Shown piece after piece: positions 17,395 through 25,367 of a stretch of 64,000 bases of DNA; the first letter of the stretch is position 1, and the number at the start of each line of letters is the position of its first letter. The notes beneath the pieces were generated by a model. It was not told the DNA's origin, ran no database searches, and worked only from the letters and a program-made list of their open reading frames with translations. The stretch lies in assembly GCF_016919445.1 (NCBI RefSeq), contig NZ_CP070356.1, positions 999,501 through 1,063,500 of the forward strand. Direction: 5' to 3'. A program made the position numbers and the translations under genes. The DNA comes from Pseudomonas sp. PDNC002. Lineage in GTDB: Bacteria > Pseudomonadota > Gammaproteobacteria > Pseudomonadales > Pseudomonadaceae.

Positions 17395-19209
17395 TCAGCC
17401 TTCAATTTCAACCAGGATCTCACCGGGGTTGACCCGGTCGCCCTTGGCTACGTGGATGGCCTTCACGGTGCCGGCGATGCCCGCCTGCACCTCGGTTTCC
17501 ATCTTCATCGCTTCGGTAATCAGCACGGCCTGGCCGGCCTTCACCTTGTCGCCTTCCTTCACCAGCACATCGACGATGTTGCCCGGCATGGTGGTGCTGA
17601 CATGGCCCGGCTCGCTGGCGTGCTTGCGCTTGTTGCCGCCACCGCCAACGAACTCGTTGAGCGGCTCGAACACCACTTCCTCGGGCATGCCATCCACCGA
17701 CAGGTAGAAGTGGCGCTTGCCATCGGTCTTCACGCCGACGCCGGTGATGTCCACGCGGTAGCTCTCGCCGTGTACGTCGACCACGAACTCGGTCGGCACG
17801 CCCTCACCGCCGGCAGCAGCGACGCCCTTGCCATTGGGAATCGGCAGCAGCTCTTCGGGTTTCAGCGTGCCGGCGGCGCGCTCCTCGAGGAACTTGCGGC
17901 CGATGTCCGGGAACATGGCGTAGGTCAGCACGTCCTCTTCAGACTTGGCCACGCTGCCGATCTCTTCGCGCAGCTTGTTCAGCTCCGGCTTGATCAGATC
18001 GGCCGGGCGGACGTCGATGACTTCCTCGTTGCCGATGGCCTGGCGGCGCAGTTGCTCGTTGATCTTGCCCGGCGCCTTGCCGTAACGGCCCTGCAGGTAG
18101 AGCTTCACCTCGTTGGTGATGGTCTTGTAGCGCTCACCGGCGAGTACGTTGAAGAACGCCTGGGTGCCGACGATCTGCGAGGTCGGGGTGACCAGGGGCG
18201 GGAAGCCGAGGTCTTCGCGCACGCGGGGGATTTCCGCGAGCACTTCGGCCATGCGGTTCAGCGCACCCTGTTCCTTGAGCTGGTTGGCCAGGTTGGAAAT
18301 CATCCCGCCCGGCACCTGGTTGACCTGCACGCGGGTGTCCACGCCGGTGAACTCGCTCTCGAACTGGTGGTACTTCTTGCGCACGGCGTGGAAGTACATG
18401 CCGATTTCCTGGATCAGTTCCAGGTCCAGGCCGGTATCGAACGGGGTGTCGCGCAGGGCGGCGACCATGGATTCGGTGCCCGGATGGCTGGTGCCCCAGG
18501 CCATGCTGGAGATGGCGGTATCGATGCGATCGGCGCCGTTCTCGACAGCTTTCAGCTGGCACATGCTGGCCACGCCGGCGGTGTCATGGGAGTGCACCAC
18601 CACGTCCAGCGGCAGCGCCTCTTTCAACGCCTTGACCAGTTGGCCGGTGGCATACGGAGTCAGCAGGCCGGCCATGTCCTTGATGGCGATGGAGTCCACG
18701 CCCATGTCGGCCATGGCCTTGCCCTGGGCGACGAAGGCGTCGATGGTGTGCACCGGGCTGGTGGTATAGGCGATGGTGCCCTGGGCGTGCTTGCCGGCGG
18801 CCTTCACCGCCTCGATGGAAACGCGCAGGTTACGCACGTCGTTCATCGCGTCGAAGATGCGGAACACGTCGATGCCGTTGACCGCCGCCTTGGCGACGAA
18901 GGCACGTACCACGTCGTCGCTGTAGTGGCGGTAGCCCAGCAGGTTCTGCCCGCGCAGGAGCATCTGCAGGCGGGTGTTGGGCAGCGCGGCCTTGAGCTTG
19001 CGCAGGCGCTCCCACGGGTCTTCCTTGAGGAAGCGCACGCAGGCGTCGAAGGTGGCGCCGCCCCAGACTTCCAGCGACCAGTAGCCGACCTTGTCGAGCT
19101 TGTCGCAGATGGGAAGCATGTCCTCGGTGCGCATCCGGGTCGCCAGCAGCGACTGGTGGGCGTCGCGCAGGATGGTATCGGTGACGGTGACTTTCTTGGC
19201 AACGGTCAT
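17395..19209 (-). CDS. Pyruvate carboxylase subunit B (carboxyltransferase plus biotin carrier; oadA-like)
   Basis: A 604-residue protein. The N-terminal HMGL-like carboxyltransferase domain starts with TVTDTILRDAHQSLLATRMR. It is followed by the PYC/OadA conserved region and a C-terminal biotinyl domain with the biotin-accepting Lys in EAMKMETEV. With the adjacent biotin carboxylase it forms a two-subunit pyruvate carboxylase that makes oxaloacetate from pyruvate, bicarbonate and ATP in the cytoplasm. It is often annotated oadA, but no membrane beta or gamma decarboxylase genes are present, which favours the carboxylase. The ATG at 19209 lies 11 bases after the pycA stop, with GAGG nine bases upstream. 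A terminator follows. Confidence 0.92.
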   Translation of the reverse strand: MTVAKKVTVTDTILRDAHQSLLATRMRTEDMLPICDKLDKVGYWSLEVWGGATFDACVRFLKEDPWERLRKLKAALPNTRLQMLLRGQNLLGYRHYSDDVVRAFVAKAAVNGIDVFRIFDAMNDVRNLRVSIEAVKAAGKHAQGTIAYTTSPVHTIDAFVAQGKAMADMGVDSIAIKDMAGLLTPYATGQLVKALKEALPLDVVVHSHDTAGVASMCQLKAVENGADRIDTAISSMAWGTSHPGTESMVAALRDTPFDTGLDLELIQEIGMYFHAVRKKYHQFESEFTGVDTRVQVNQVPGGMISNLANQLKEQGALNRMAEVLAEIPRVREDLGFPPLVTPTSQIVGTQAFFNVLAGERYKTITNEVKLYLQGRYGKAPGKINEQLRRQAIGNEEVIDVRPADLIKPELNKLREEIGSVAKSEEDVLTYAMFPDIGRKFLEERAAGTLKPEELLPIPNGKGVAAAGGEGVPTEFVVDVHGESYRVDITGVGVKTDGKRHFYLSVDGMPEEVVFEPLNEFVGGGGNKRKHASEPGHVSTTMPGNIVDVLVKEGDKVKAGQAVLITEAMKMETEVQAGIAGTVKAIHVAKGDRVNPGEILVEIEG

Positions 19210-19220
19210 GTACGTGATCC

Positions 19221-20636
19221 TCACAGGCCAGCGTGGGCGGCAATGGCGGTAGCGATGGCGATGGCCAGGTGCGACGGGGTGCGTTTGATGGAGTACTGGG
19301 TCAGTTCCGGGTGGCTTTCGACGAAGCTGGTGTTGAACTGGCCGTTACGGAATTCCGGGTTCTTGAGGATTTCCTGGTAGTAGGCAGCGGTGGTCTTCAC
19401 GCCCTGCACGCGCATGTCGTCCAGCGCACGCAGGCCGCGGTCCAGCGCCTCTTCCCAGGTCAGCGCCCAGACCACCAGCTTCAGGCACATCGAGTCGTAG
19501 TACGGCGGGATGGTGTAGCCGGTGTAGATCGCCGTGTCGGTGCGCACGCCGGGGCCGCCGGGCGCGTAGTAGCGGGTGATCTTGCCGAAGGACGGCAGGA
19601 AGTTGTTCTTCGGGTCTTCGGCGTTGATGCGGAACTGCAACGCGAAGCCGCGGTGGATGATGTCTTCCTGCTTCACGGACAGCGGCAGGCCCGACGCGAC
19701 GCGAATCTGCTCGCGGACGATGTCGATGCCGGTGATTTCCTCGGTGATGGTGTGTTCCACCTGCACGCGGGTGTTCATCTCCATGAAGTACACCTCGCCA
19801 TCGGCGAGCAGGAACTCCACGGTGCCGGCGTTCTCGTAGCCCACGGCCTTGGCCGCGCGCACCGACAGGTCGCCGATGTAGGCGCGCTGCTCGGGGGTCA
19901 GCTGCGGGCTGGGGGCGATCTCGATGAGCTTCTGGTTGCGGCGCTGGATCGAACAGTCGCGCTCGAACAGGTGCACGGTATTGCCGAAGGAGTCGGCGAG
20001 AATCTGCGCCTCGATGTGCTTGGGATTGACGATGCACTTCTCGAGGAAGACTTCCGCGCTGCCGAAAGCCTTGGTGGCCTCGGAGATCACGCGGGGGAAG
20101 TTCTGCTCCAGCTCTTCGCGGCTGTTGCAGCGGCGGATGCCGCGGCCGCCACCGCCGGAGGTGGCCTTGAGCATCACCGGGTAGCCGATGCGCTCGGCTT
20201 CGGACAAGGCTTCGGCCAGGTCGGCGACGTTGCCTTCGGTACCGGGAGTGCAGGGCACGCCGGCGGCGATCATGCTGCGCCGCGCCTCGGTCTTGTCGCC
20301 CATGCGGCGGATGACTTCCGCGGACGGGCCGATGAACTTGATCCCGCGCTCGGCGCAGATATCGGCCAGTTCAGCGTTCTCGGAGAGGAAGCCGTAGCCG
20401 GGGTGCAGGGCGTCGCAACCGGTTTCCACGGCCAGGTTCACCAGGGCGCGCGGATTGAGGTAACCCGCCAGCGGATCGGCTCCCAGGCTGTGGGCTTCGT
20501 CGGCGCGCTTGACGTGCAGGGCGTGACGGTCGGCATCGGAATAGACGGCCACCGAACGGATGCCCATCTCGGCGCAGGCGCGCACGATCCGGACAGCGAT
20601 CTCCCCACGGTTGGCGATCAGGATTTTCTTGATCAC
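19221..20636 (-). CDS. Pyruvate carboxylase subunit A (biotin carboxylase)
   Basis: A 471-residue ATP-grasp biotin carboxylase that carboxylates the biotin on subunit B. Motifs include the N-terminal KILIANRGEIAVRIVRA, the glycine-rich ATP lid KATSGGGGRGIRRC, and the EMNTRVQVEHTITE active-site segment. The length and order match PycA-type subunits. The start is GTG at 20636 with GAGGG upstream. It is the first gene of a two-gene operon with pycB, divergent from a LysR regulator known in P. aeruginosa as PycR. Confidence 0.93.
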   Translation of the reverse strand: MIKKILIANRGEIAVRIVRACAEMGIRSVAVYSDADRHALHVKRADEAHSLGADPLAGYLNPRALVNLAVETGCDALHPGYGFLSENAELADICAERGIKFIGPSAEVIRRMGDKTEARRSMIAAGVPCTPGTEGNVADLAEALSEAERIGYPVMLKATSGGGGRGIRRCNSREELEQNFPRVISEATKAFGSAEVFLEKCIVNPKHIEAQILADSFGNTVHLFERDCSIQRRNQKLIEIAPSPQLTPEQRAYIGDLSVRAAKAVGYENAGTVEFLLADGEVYFMEMNTRVQVEHTITEEITGIDIVREQIRVASGLPLSVKQEDIIHRGFALQFRINAEDPKNNFLPSFGKITRYYAPGGPGVRTDTAIYTGYTIPPYYDSMCLKLVVWALTWEEALDRGLRALDDMRVQGVKTTAAYYQEILKNPEFRNGQFNTSFVESHPELTQYSIKRTPSHLAIAIATAIAAHAGL

Positions 20637-20783
20637 TGCGGCTTTCCCTCGGCCCGGGCCTTGTGGACCCCGGCGTAAAGACCAATCGGCAGCCCCGTTA
20701 CAGGTAGCTGGATTCTCTTGTGGATATTCGTGGCCGGAGCGGGTTCCGGCGTGTTTTTACCCTAGCGCGGGAGGGAGGATTAA

Positions 20784-20826
20784 CCAAAATCAATAATTAT
20801 TGGGGTAGCCATAAAGAATGCTTTAT
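20784..20826. promoter_or_regulatory. Divergent pycA/pycR control region with palindromes
   Basis: An A+T-rich island in GC-rich DNA holds two dyads. One is CCAAAATCAATAATTATTGG (starting at 20784). The other is ATAAAG-AATG-CTTTAT (20811-20826), a perfect 6-bp inverted repeat. They lie 36-78 bases before the pycR ATG and 148-190 bases from pycA, a plausible place for LysR binding and autoregulation. Binding is inferred. Confidence 0.45.
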
Positions 20827-20861
20827 AGTCGATCGAAAATGTCGCGATCAGGTCGAGTTCT

Positions 20862-21812
20862 ATGCGTAAGTCATTGATGCGTATGACCCTTCGCCAACTG
20901 CAGGTTTTCCGTGCGGTGTGCGAAAGCCGTTCCTACAGTCGCGCCGCGGAGGAAATGGCCCTGACTCAGCCGGCGGTCAGCCTGCAGATTCGCCAGCTCG
21001 AAGAACTGGTCGGCCAACCGCTGTTCGAGTACATCGGCAAGAAGCTCTACCAGACCGACGCCGCCGACGCACTGCTGCGTGCCACCACCGACATCTTCCA
21101 GCGCCTTGAGGTGCTGGACATGAATCTCTCCGACCTCAAGGGTTCGCTGCAGGGCCAGCTGCGCCTGGCGGTGGAATCCAGCGCCAAGTACATCACCCCG
21201 CACCTGTTCGCCGCGTTCCACGCGCAGCACCCGGACGTCAGCCTGAACCTCACGGTGGTCAACCGCGCCCAGGTGATCAAGCGCCTGTCGGACAACCGCG
21301 ACGACCTGGTGATCATGTCCCTGGTGCCCCAGGACATGGCGCTGGAATTCCTGCCCTTCCTGAACAACCCGATCGTTGCCGTGGCGCCGCCGGACCATCC
21401 GCTGTGCAATGCCGCGAAGCTTTCGCTGAAGGACCTGGAACCCTATCCGCTGCTGATCCGCGAGCCCGGCTCGGGTACGCGCAAGGCCTGCGAGGAACAC
21501 TTCCAGCAGAAACGCGCGCACTTCGCGCAGACGCTGGAGTTCGCCTCGCTGGAGGGATCACGGGAAGGGGTATTGGCGGGACTCGGATTGGCACTGTTGC
21601 CGCGCCACGCGGTGAGCCGCGAACTGCAGTCCGGGCTGCTGCACGAGCTGCCGGTGGAAGAGCTGCCGCTCTACCGCAGCTGGTGTCTGGTGCACGCCCG
21701 CGGCAAGCGCCTGAGCCCGGTGGCCCAGGCGTTCGTCGCCTTCATCCGTGAAGAGCGGGCCTTGATCAGCCAGCTTGCCGAACGCTTCGCCGGCCCGCCT
21801 TCGCCGAAGTGA
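20862..21812 (+). CDS. LysR-family regulator PycR
   Basis: A 316-residue LysR regulator with an N-terminal HTH (TLRQLQVFRAVCESRSYSRA, then LTQPAVSLQIRQLEELVGQPLFE) and a C-terminal effector-binding domain. Its position, divergent from pycA and next to the hexR/zwf paralogues, matches PA5437 (PycR) of P. aeruginosa as I recall it. It likely controls pyruvate carboxylase and therefore anaplerotic flux. The ATG at 20862 is used, but in-frame ATGs at 20877 and 20883 are possible. Its 3' end overlaps the convergent small gene by 47 bases. Confidence 0.88.
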   Translation: MRKSLMRMTLRQLQVFRAVCESRSYSRAAEEMALTQPAVSLQIRQLEELVGQPLFEYIGKKLYQTDAADALLRATTDIFQRLEVLDMNLSDLKGSLQGQLRLAVESSAKYITPHLFAAFHAQHPDVSLNLTVVNRAQVIKRLSDNRDDLVIMSLVPQDMALEFLPFLNNPIVAVAPPDHPLCNAAKLSLKDLEPYPLLIREPGSGTRKACEEHFQQKRAHFAQTLEFASLEGSREGVLAGLGLALLPRHAVSRELQSGLLHELPVEELPLYRSWCLVHARGKRLSPVAQAFVAFIREERALISQLAERFAGPPSPK

Positions 21813-21981
21813 GGTAGGCGGCGGCGATCAGATCGGGGAAATCAGAGGTTTCGAGGGCGAGGCGCTGGGCTTCCACGCGGTCCTCGATGGCGCGGCGGAA
21901 CTGCATGCGCCGCTGGTCTTCAATCTTGCGGCGAGTCTTGGCGTCCAGTTGCTGCTGGGTGTCGTCGATATGGCGGGGCAT
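21766..21981 (-). CDS. Small conserved-type hypothetical protein
   Basis: A 71-residue, highly charged and probably helical protein (QLDAKTRRKIEDQRRMQFRR) with no signal peptide or Cys. The ATG at 21981 is preceded by GGGAG seven bases upstream, which favours a real gene. Its last 47 bases overlap the end of pycR on the opposite strand. I do not recognise a named family. The Arg/Gln/Glu composition would suit a small RNA- or ribosome-associated protein, but that is only a compositional remark. Confidence 0.6.
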   Translation of the reverse strand: MPRHIDDTQQQLDAKTRRKIEDQRRMQFRRAIEDRVEAQRLALETSDFPDLIAAAYLTSAKAGRRSVRQAG

Positions 21982-22121
21982 CTCGCATCTCCCAAGGCCG
22001 GGGGGCTGGAGACGCCAGCATGCTGACGACGGATGACCGTTTGACGACGTGGCAGTGAAGCGGTGGTGACGCCGACGAGCGGTTGGCGGGGGCCTTTCCG
22101 GGAGGTCCGTGTGGCGGCCTT

Positions 22122-22240
22122 CCCCTCACCCTAGCCCTCTCCCAAAGGGAGAGGGGACAGTAAGGTGTGAGATGACGCCGCAGTATCAGCCGGCACGATC
22201 AGCTCCCTCTCCCCCCCCCGGGAGAGGGCTGGGGTGAGGG
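22122..22240. repeat. CCCTCACCC/GGGTGAGGG intergenic element, single unit
   Basis: A complete copy of about 119 bases. The left end is CCCCTCACCCTAGCCCTCTC, the core contains AGTATCAGCCGGCACGATCA, and the right end is GGGAGAGGGCTGGGGTGAGGG. A run of nine or ten C interrupts the right hairpin. It ends 20 bases from the stop codon of the RpiR gene. Confidence 0.8.
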
Positions 22241-22260
22241 CTCTTCAAGGTAGTACGACC

Positions 22261-23145
22261 TCAGGACGCCTCTTCCGGGCGCTCCTCATGATTCTTCACC
22301 ACCTTCGGCGACAGCCGCAGGCTACGCAGGCTGCGCTTCACGCTCTTGAGGTGGTTCACCAGATCCGGGCCACGGGCCATGGCCACGCCCATCGCCAGCA
22401 CGTCGATCACCACCAGGTGGGCGATGCGCGAGGTCAGCGGGGTGTAGATGTCGGTGTCTTCATGGACGTCCACCGCCAGGTTCACCGTGGCCAGATCGGC
22501 CAGCGGGGTCTGGCTCGGGCACAGGGTGATCAGCGTGGCGCCGGCCTCGCGCACCAGGTTGGCGGTCACCAGCAGGTCCTTGGAGCGGCCGGACTGGGAG
22601 ATGCAGATCGCCACGTCCGAGGGCTTCAGGGTCACCGCCGACATGGCCTGCATGTGCGGGTCGGAGTACGCCGCCGCCGAGAGCAGCAGGCGGAAGAACT
22701 TGTGCTGGGCATCCGCCGCCACCGCGCCGGAAGCGCCAAAGCCGTAGAACTCGACACGCTGGGCATGGGCGATGGCCGCGATGGCACGCTCCAGGGCGTG
22801 CGTATCGAGGTTTTCGCGCACTTCCATCAGCGAGTGCAGGGTGGTGTCGAAGATCTTCAGGCTGAAGTCCGCCACCGAATCACTCTCGTTGATCGAGAAC
22901 TGGCCGAAACTGGCGCCGGCAGCAAGGCTCTGCGCCAGCTTGAGCTTGAGGTCCTGGAAACCGCTGCAGCCGATGGCGCGGCAGAAGCGCACGATGGTCG
23001 GCTCGCTGACGCCGACGCTGTGGGCGAGGTCCGCCATGGAGCTGTGCATGACCGATGCAGGATCCTGCATCACGTGATCGGCAACCTTGAGCTCCGACTT
23101 GCGGAGCAGATGACGCGACTGGGCAATGTGCTGCAAAAGGTTCAC
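22261..23145 (-). CDS. RpiR-family regulator, HexR paralogue
   Basis: A 294-residue regulator. The N-terminal RpiR HTH (about residues 1-77; MADLAHSVGVSEPTIVRFCR) is followed by a sugar isomerase (SIS) domain (about 120-255; EFYGFGASGAVAADAQHKFFR, ICISQSGRSKDLL) that in HexR binds the Entner-Doudoroff intermediate KDPG. It is divergent from a glucose-6-phosphate dehydrogenase gene with a HexR-like palindrome between them. The start is a GTG at 23145 with a weak ribosome binding site. It corresponds to PA5438 in position, not to the main hexR beside the primary zwf locus. Confidence 0.88.
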   Translation of the reverse strand: MNLLQHIAQSRHLLRKSELKVADHVMQDPASVMHSSMADLAHSVGVSEPTIVRFCRAIGCSGFQDLKLKLAQSLAAGASFGQFSINESDSVADFSLKIFDTTLHSLMEVRENLDTHALERAIAAIAHAQRVEFYGFGASGAVAADAQHKFFRLLLSAAAYSDPHMQAMSAVTLKPSDVAICISQSGRSKDLLVTANLVREAGATLITLCPSQTPLADLATVNLAVDVHEDTDIYTPLTSRIAHLVVIDVLAMGVAMARGPDLVNHLKSVKRSLRSLRLSPKVVKNHEERPEEAS

Positions 23146-23189
23146 AGGGATAGGCTCGGTGATAGTTGTCTGAAATTTATGTAGTCTTG

Positions 23190-23206
23190 TTGTAGTTATA
23201 CTACAA
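23190..23206. promoter_or_regulatory. HexR-type operator between the regulator and zwf genes
   Basis: TTGTAGTTATACTACAA is a perfect inverted repeat of 7-bp arms around TAT. A further half-site TGTAGT begins at 23180, 11 bases before the TGTAGT of the palindrome. The inner 15 bases match the layout of published gamma-proteobacterial HexR sites (TGTAATT-A-AATTACA). It lies 30 bases before the zwf start and 44 bases before the regulator start, so it could control both. Confidence 0.65.
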
Positions 23207-23236
23207 AACTACCCGCCAAGCCCAGGGAATAAGTCC

Positions 23237-24712
23237 TTGATTACGCCCGCAAGCCCTAGTCTTCCCAGCTCCTGCGACATCCTGGTATTCGGCGGTAGCG
23301 GTGATCTGGCGCTGCACAAGCTGCTGCCGGCGCTTTACCACCTGCACCGGGAGAATCGCCTGCCGGCCGACACGCGGATCTTCGCCCTCGCCCGCAGTAT
23401 CCGTGACAACGCCTCCTACCTCGCCCTGGCCGAGCGCAACTGCCGCGCCCAGGTAGCGCGCAGCGACTTTTCTGCCGAAGCCTGGCGCAGTTTCGCCCAG
23501 CGCCTGGAATACGTGGCGATGGACGCCTCCCAAAGCGCCGACTTCGGCCGCGTGGCCAAGGCCCTCAAACGCAGCGAAGGCCGCGTGCTGGTGCACTACC
23601 TGGCCACCGCGCCGAGCCTGTTCGCGCCGATTGCGCAGAACCTGAAGATCGCTGGCCTGGCCGGACCGCTGGCGCGCATCGTGCTGGAGAAGCCGCTGGG
23701 ACATTCGCTGGACTCGGCGCTGGCGATCAACCAGGCCATCGGCGAGGTGTTCGACGAGTCGCGGGTGTTCCGCATCGATCACTACCTGGGCAAGGAAACC
23801 GTGCAGAACCTCATGGCGCTGCGCTTCGCCAACACACTGTTCGAACCCGTGTGGCGCAACGGCCATATCGACCACGTGCAGATCACCGTCAGCGAGACCC
23901 TAGGCGTGGAAAACCGCGGCGGCTACTACGACCACGCCGGGGCGATGCGCGACATGGTGCAGAACCACCTGCTGCAGTTGCTCTGCCTGGTGACCATGGA
24001 AGCGCCGGTTCGCTTCAACGCCGAGGCCGTGCGCAACGAGAAGGTGAAGATCCTCGAAGCGCTGCGGCCGATCTCCGGGCAGGACGTGCAGGACAAGACC
24101 GTGCGCGGCCAGTACACCGCCGGGCACATCGGCGGGCAGGAAGTGCCGGCCTACTGGTTCGAGAAAAATGTCGACAACGACAGCGATACGGAGACCTTCG
24201 TCGCCGTACAGGCCGAGATCGACAACTGGCGCTGGTCCGGCGTGCCGTTCTATCTGCGCACCGGCAAGCGCATGGCGAAGAAGTGCTCGGAGATCGTCAT
24301 CCAGTTCAAGCCGGCGCCCAACGGCCTGATCGGCAGCGCCGCCAGCACGGCCAACCGCCTGTGGATAAGGTTGCAGCCCGAAGAGCGCATCAGCGTGCAG
24401 TTGATGGCCAAGGCGCCGGGCAAGGGCATGCAGCTGGAGCCGGTGGAACTTGACCTGAACCTGGCCCTGGCCTTCAGCACCAACAAGCGCCGCTGGGACG
24501 CTTACGAGCGCCTGCTGCTGGACGTGATCGAGGGCGACTCGACGCTGTTCATGCGCCGCGACGAGGTGGAAGCGGCCTGGAGTTGGGTCGACCCGATCCT
24601 GGCCGGCTGGCATGAGCACTACCAGAGTCCGCGTCCCTATCCGGCCGGCAGCAACGGGCCGGAGCAGGCGCAGACGCTGCTGGAGCTGCAGGGGCGCCGG
24701 TGGCTGGAGTGA
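23237..24712 (+). CDS. Glucose-6-phosphate 1-dehydrogenase (second copy type)
   Basis: A 491-residue enzyme oxidising glucose-6-phosphate to 6-phosphogluconolactone with NAD(P)+ in the cytoplasm. The N-terminal cofactor site is ILVFGGSGDLALHKLLPAL (15-33), the substrate signature RIDHYLGKE spans 179-187, and the catalytic His lies in GGYYDHAGAMRDM. The start is TTG at 23237 with AGGGA upstream; the first recognisable domain residues begin about 14 codons in. By position it is the PA5439-type copy. It is divergent from the RpiR regulator with an operator between, and is followed by a 70-bp repeat array. Confidence 0.9.
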   Translation: MITPASPSLPSSCDILVFGGSGDLALHKLLPALYHLHRENRLPADTRIFALARSIRDNASYLALAERNCRAQVARSDFSAEAWRSFAQRLEYVAMDASQSADFGRVAKALKRSEGRVLVHYLATAPSLFAPIAQNLKIAGLAGPLARIVLEKPLGHSLDSALAINQAIGEVFDESRVFRIDHYLGKETVQNLMALRFANTLFEPVWRNGHIDHVQITVSETLGVENRGGYYDHAGAMRDMVQNHLLQLLCLVTMEAPVRFNAEAVRNEKVKILEALRPISGQDVQDKTVRGQYTAGHIGGQEVPAYWFEKNVDNDSDTETFVAVQAEIDNWRWSGVPFYLRTGKRMAKKCSEIVIQFKPAPNGLIGSAASTANRLWIRLQPEERISVQLMAKAPGKGMQLEPVELDLNLALAFSTNKRRWDAYERLLLDVIEGDSTLFMRRDEVEAAWSWVDPILAGWHEHYQSPRPYPAGSNGPEQAQTLLELQGRRWLE

Positions 24713-24752
24713 TGGGATCCGCTCCTGGGAGATGCTTCTGCGCCTTGGTCGG

Positions 24753-25216
24753 CCCTCACCCTAACCCTCTCCCAGAGGGAGAGGGGACCGTTCGGTGCAG
24801 GGTGAAACATTTGCGTCAGCCGGCTCGGACTGCCCCCTCTCCCTGAGGGAAAGGGGACCGTTCGGCGCAGGGTGAAACCTTTGCGTCAGCCGGCTTGGAC
24901 CGCCCCCTCTCCCTGAGGGAAAGAGGACCGTTCGGTGCAGGGTGAAACCTTTGCGTCAGTCGGCTCGGACTGCCCCCTCTCCCTGAGGGAAAGGGGACCG
25001 TTCGGTGCAGGGTGAAAATTTTGCGTCAGCCGGCTCGGACCGCCCCTCTCCCTGAGGGAGAGGGGCCGTTCGGTGCAGGATGAAACCTTTGCGTCAGCCG
25101 GCTCGGACTGCCCCCCTCTCCTAGAGGGAAAGGAGACCGTTCGGTGCAGGATGAAACCTTTGCGTCCGCCGGCTCGGACTACCCCCTCTCCCTGAGGGAG
25201 AGGGCTGGGGTGAGGG
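24753..25216. repeat. Array of seven hairpins with 70-bp period
   Basis: CCCTCTCC-type hairpins start at 24766, 24835, 24905, 24975, 25044, 25114 and 25184, a strict 69-70 base period. Each unit has the order hairpin, GACCGTTCGGTGCAGG, TGAAACCTTTGCGTCAGCCG, GCTCGGACTGC. The left end CCCTCACCCTAACCCTCTCC and right end GAGGGCTGGGGTGAGGG are the termini of the single-unit copies elsewhere. The array occupies most of the 655-base gap between zwf and the U32 gene. The remaining 150 bases before the U32 gene should hold its promoter. Confidence 0.92.
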
Positions 25217-25367
25217 GGAAGCACTGGTATGGGTTTCCCGGACGAAAACAGTTGCTCCTACGCCCACCGCTCCCACAAAAAACGCCATGCCCTTGACCTC
25301 GCTCAGCACGCGCAACCCGCGAATTTCCTAGAGTGGCGGCCTTTTTCCCACTACCCACTGCGCCGCC

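Noticed and set aside
17452-19380. A 642-codon frame antisense to pycB (and similar long frames antisense to pycA, the HDAC-like gene and the NCS1 permease)
   Set aside because: All are His/Gln/Val/Gly-rich shadows of strongly conserved genes, with no ribosome binding site or domain.
17395-20636. Oxaloacetate decarboxylase Na+ pump (oadA naming)
   Set aside because: No beta or gamma membrane subunits are present. The biotin carboxylase partner and divergent PycR regulator indicate a two-subunit pyruvate carboxylase.
24753-25216. CRISPR array, because of regular 70-bp spacing
   Set aside because: The whole 70-bp unit is repeated with no unique spacers and there are no cas genes. The unit is the same element found singly elsewhere.
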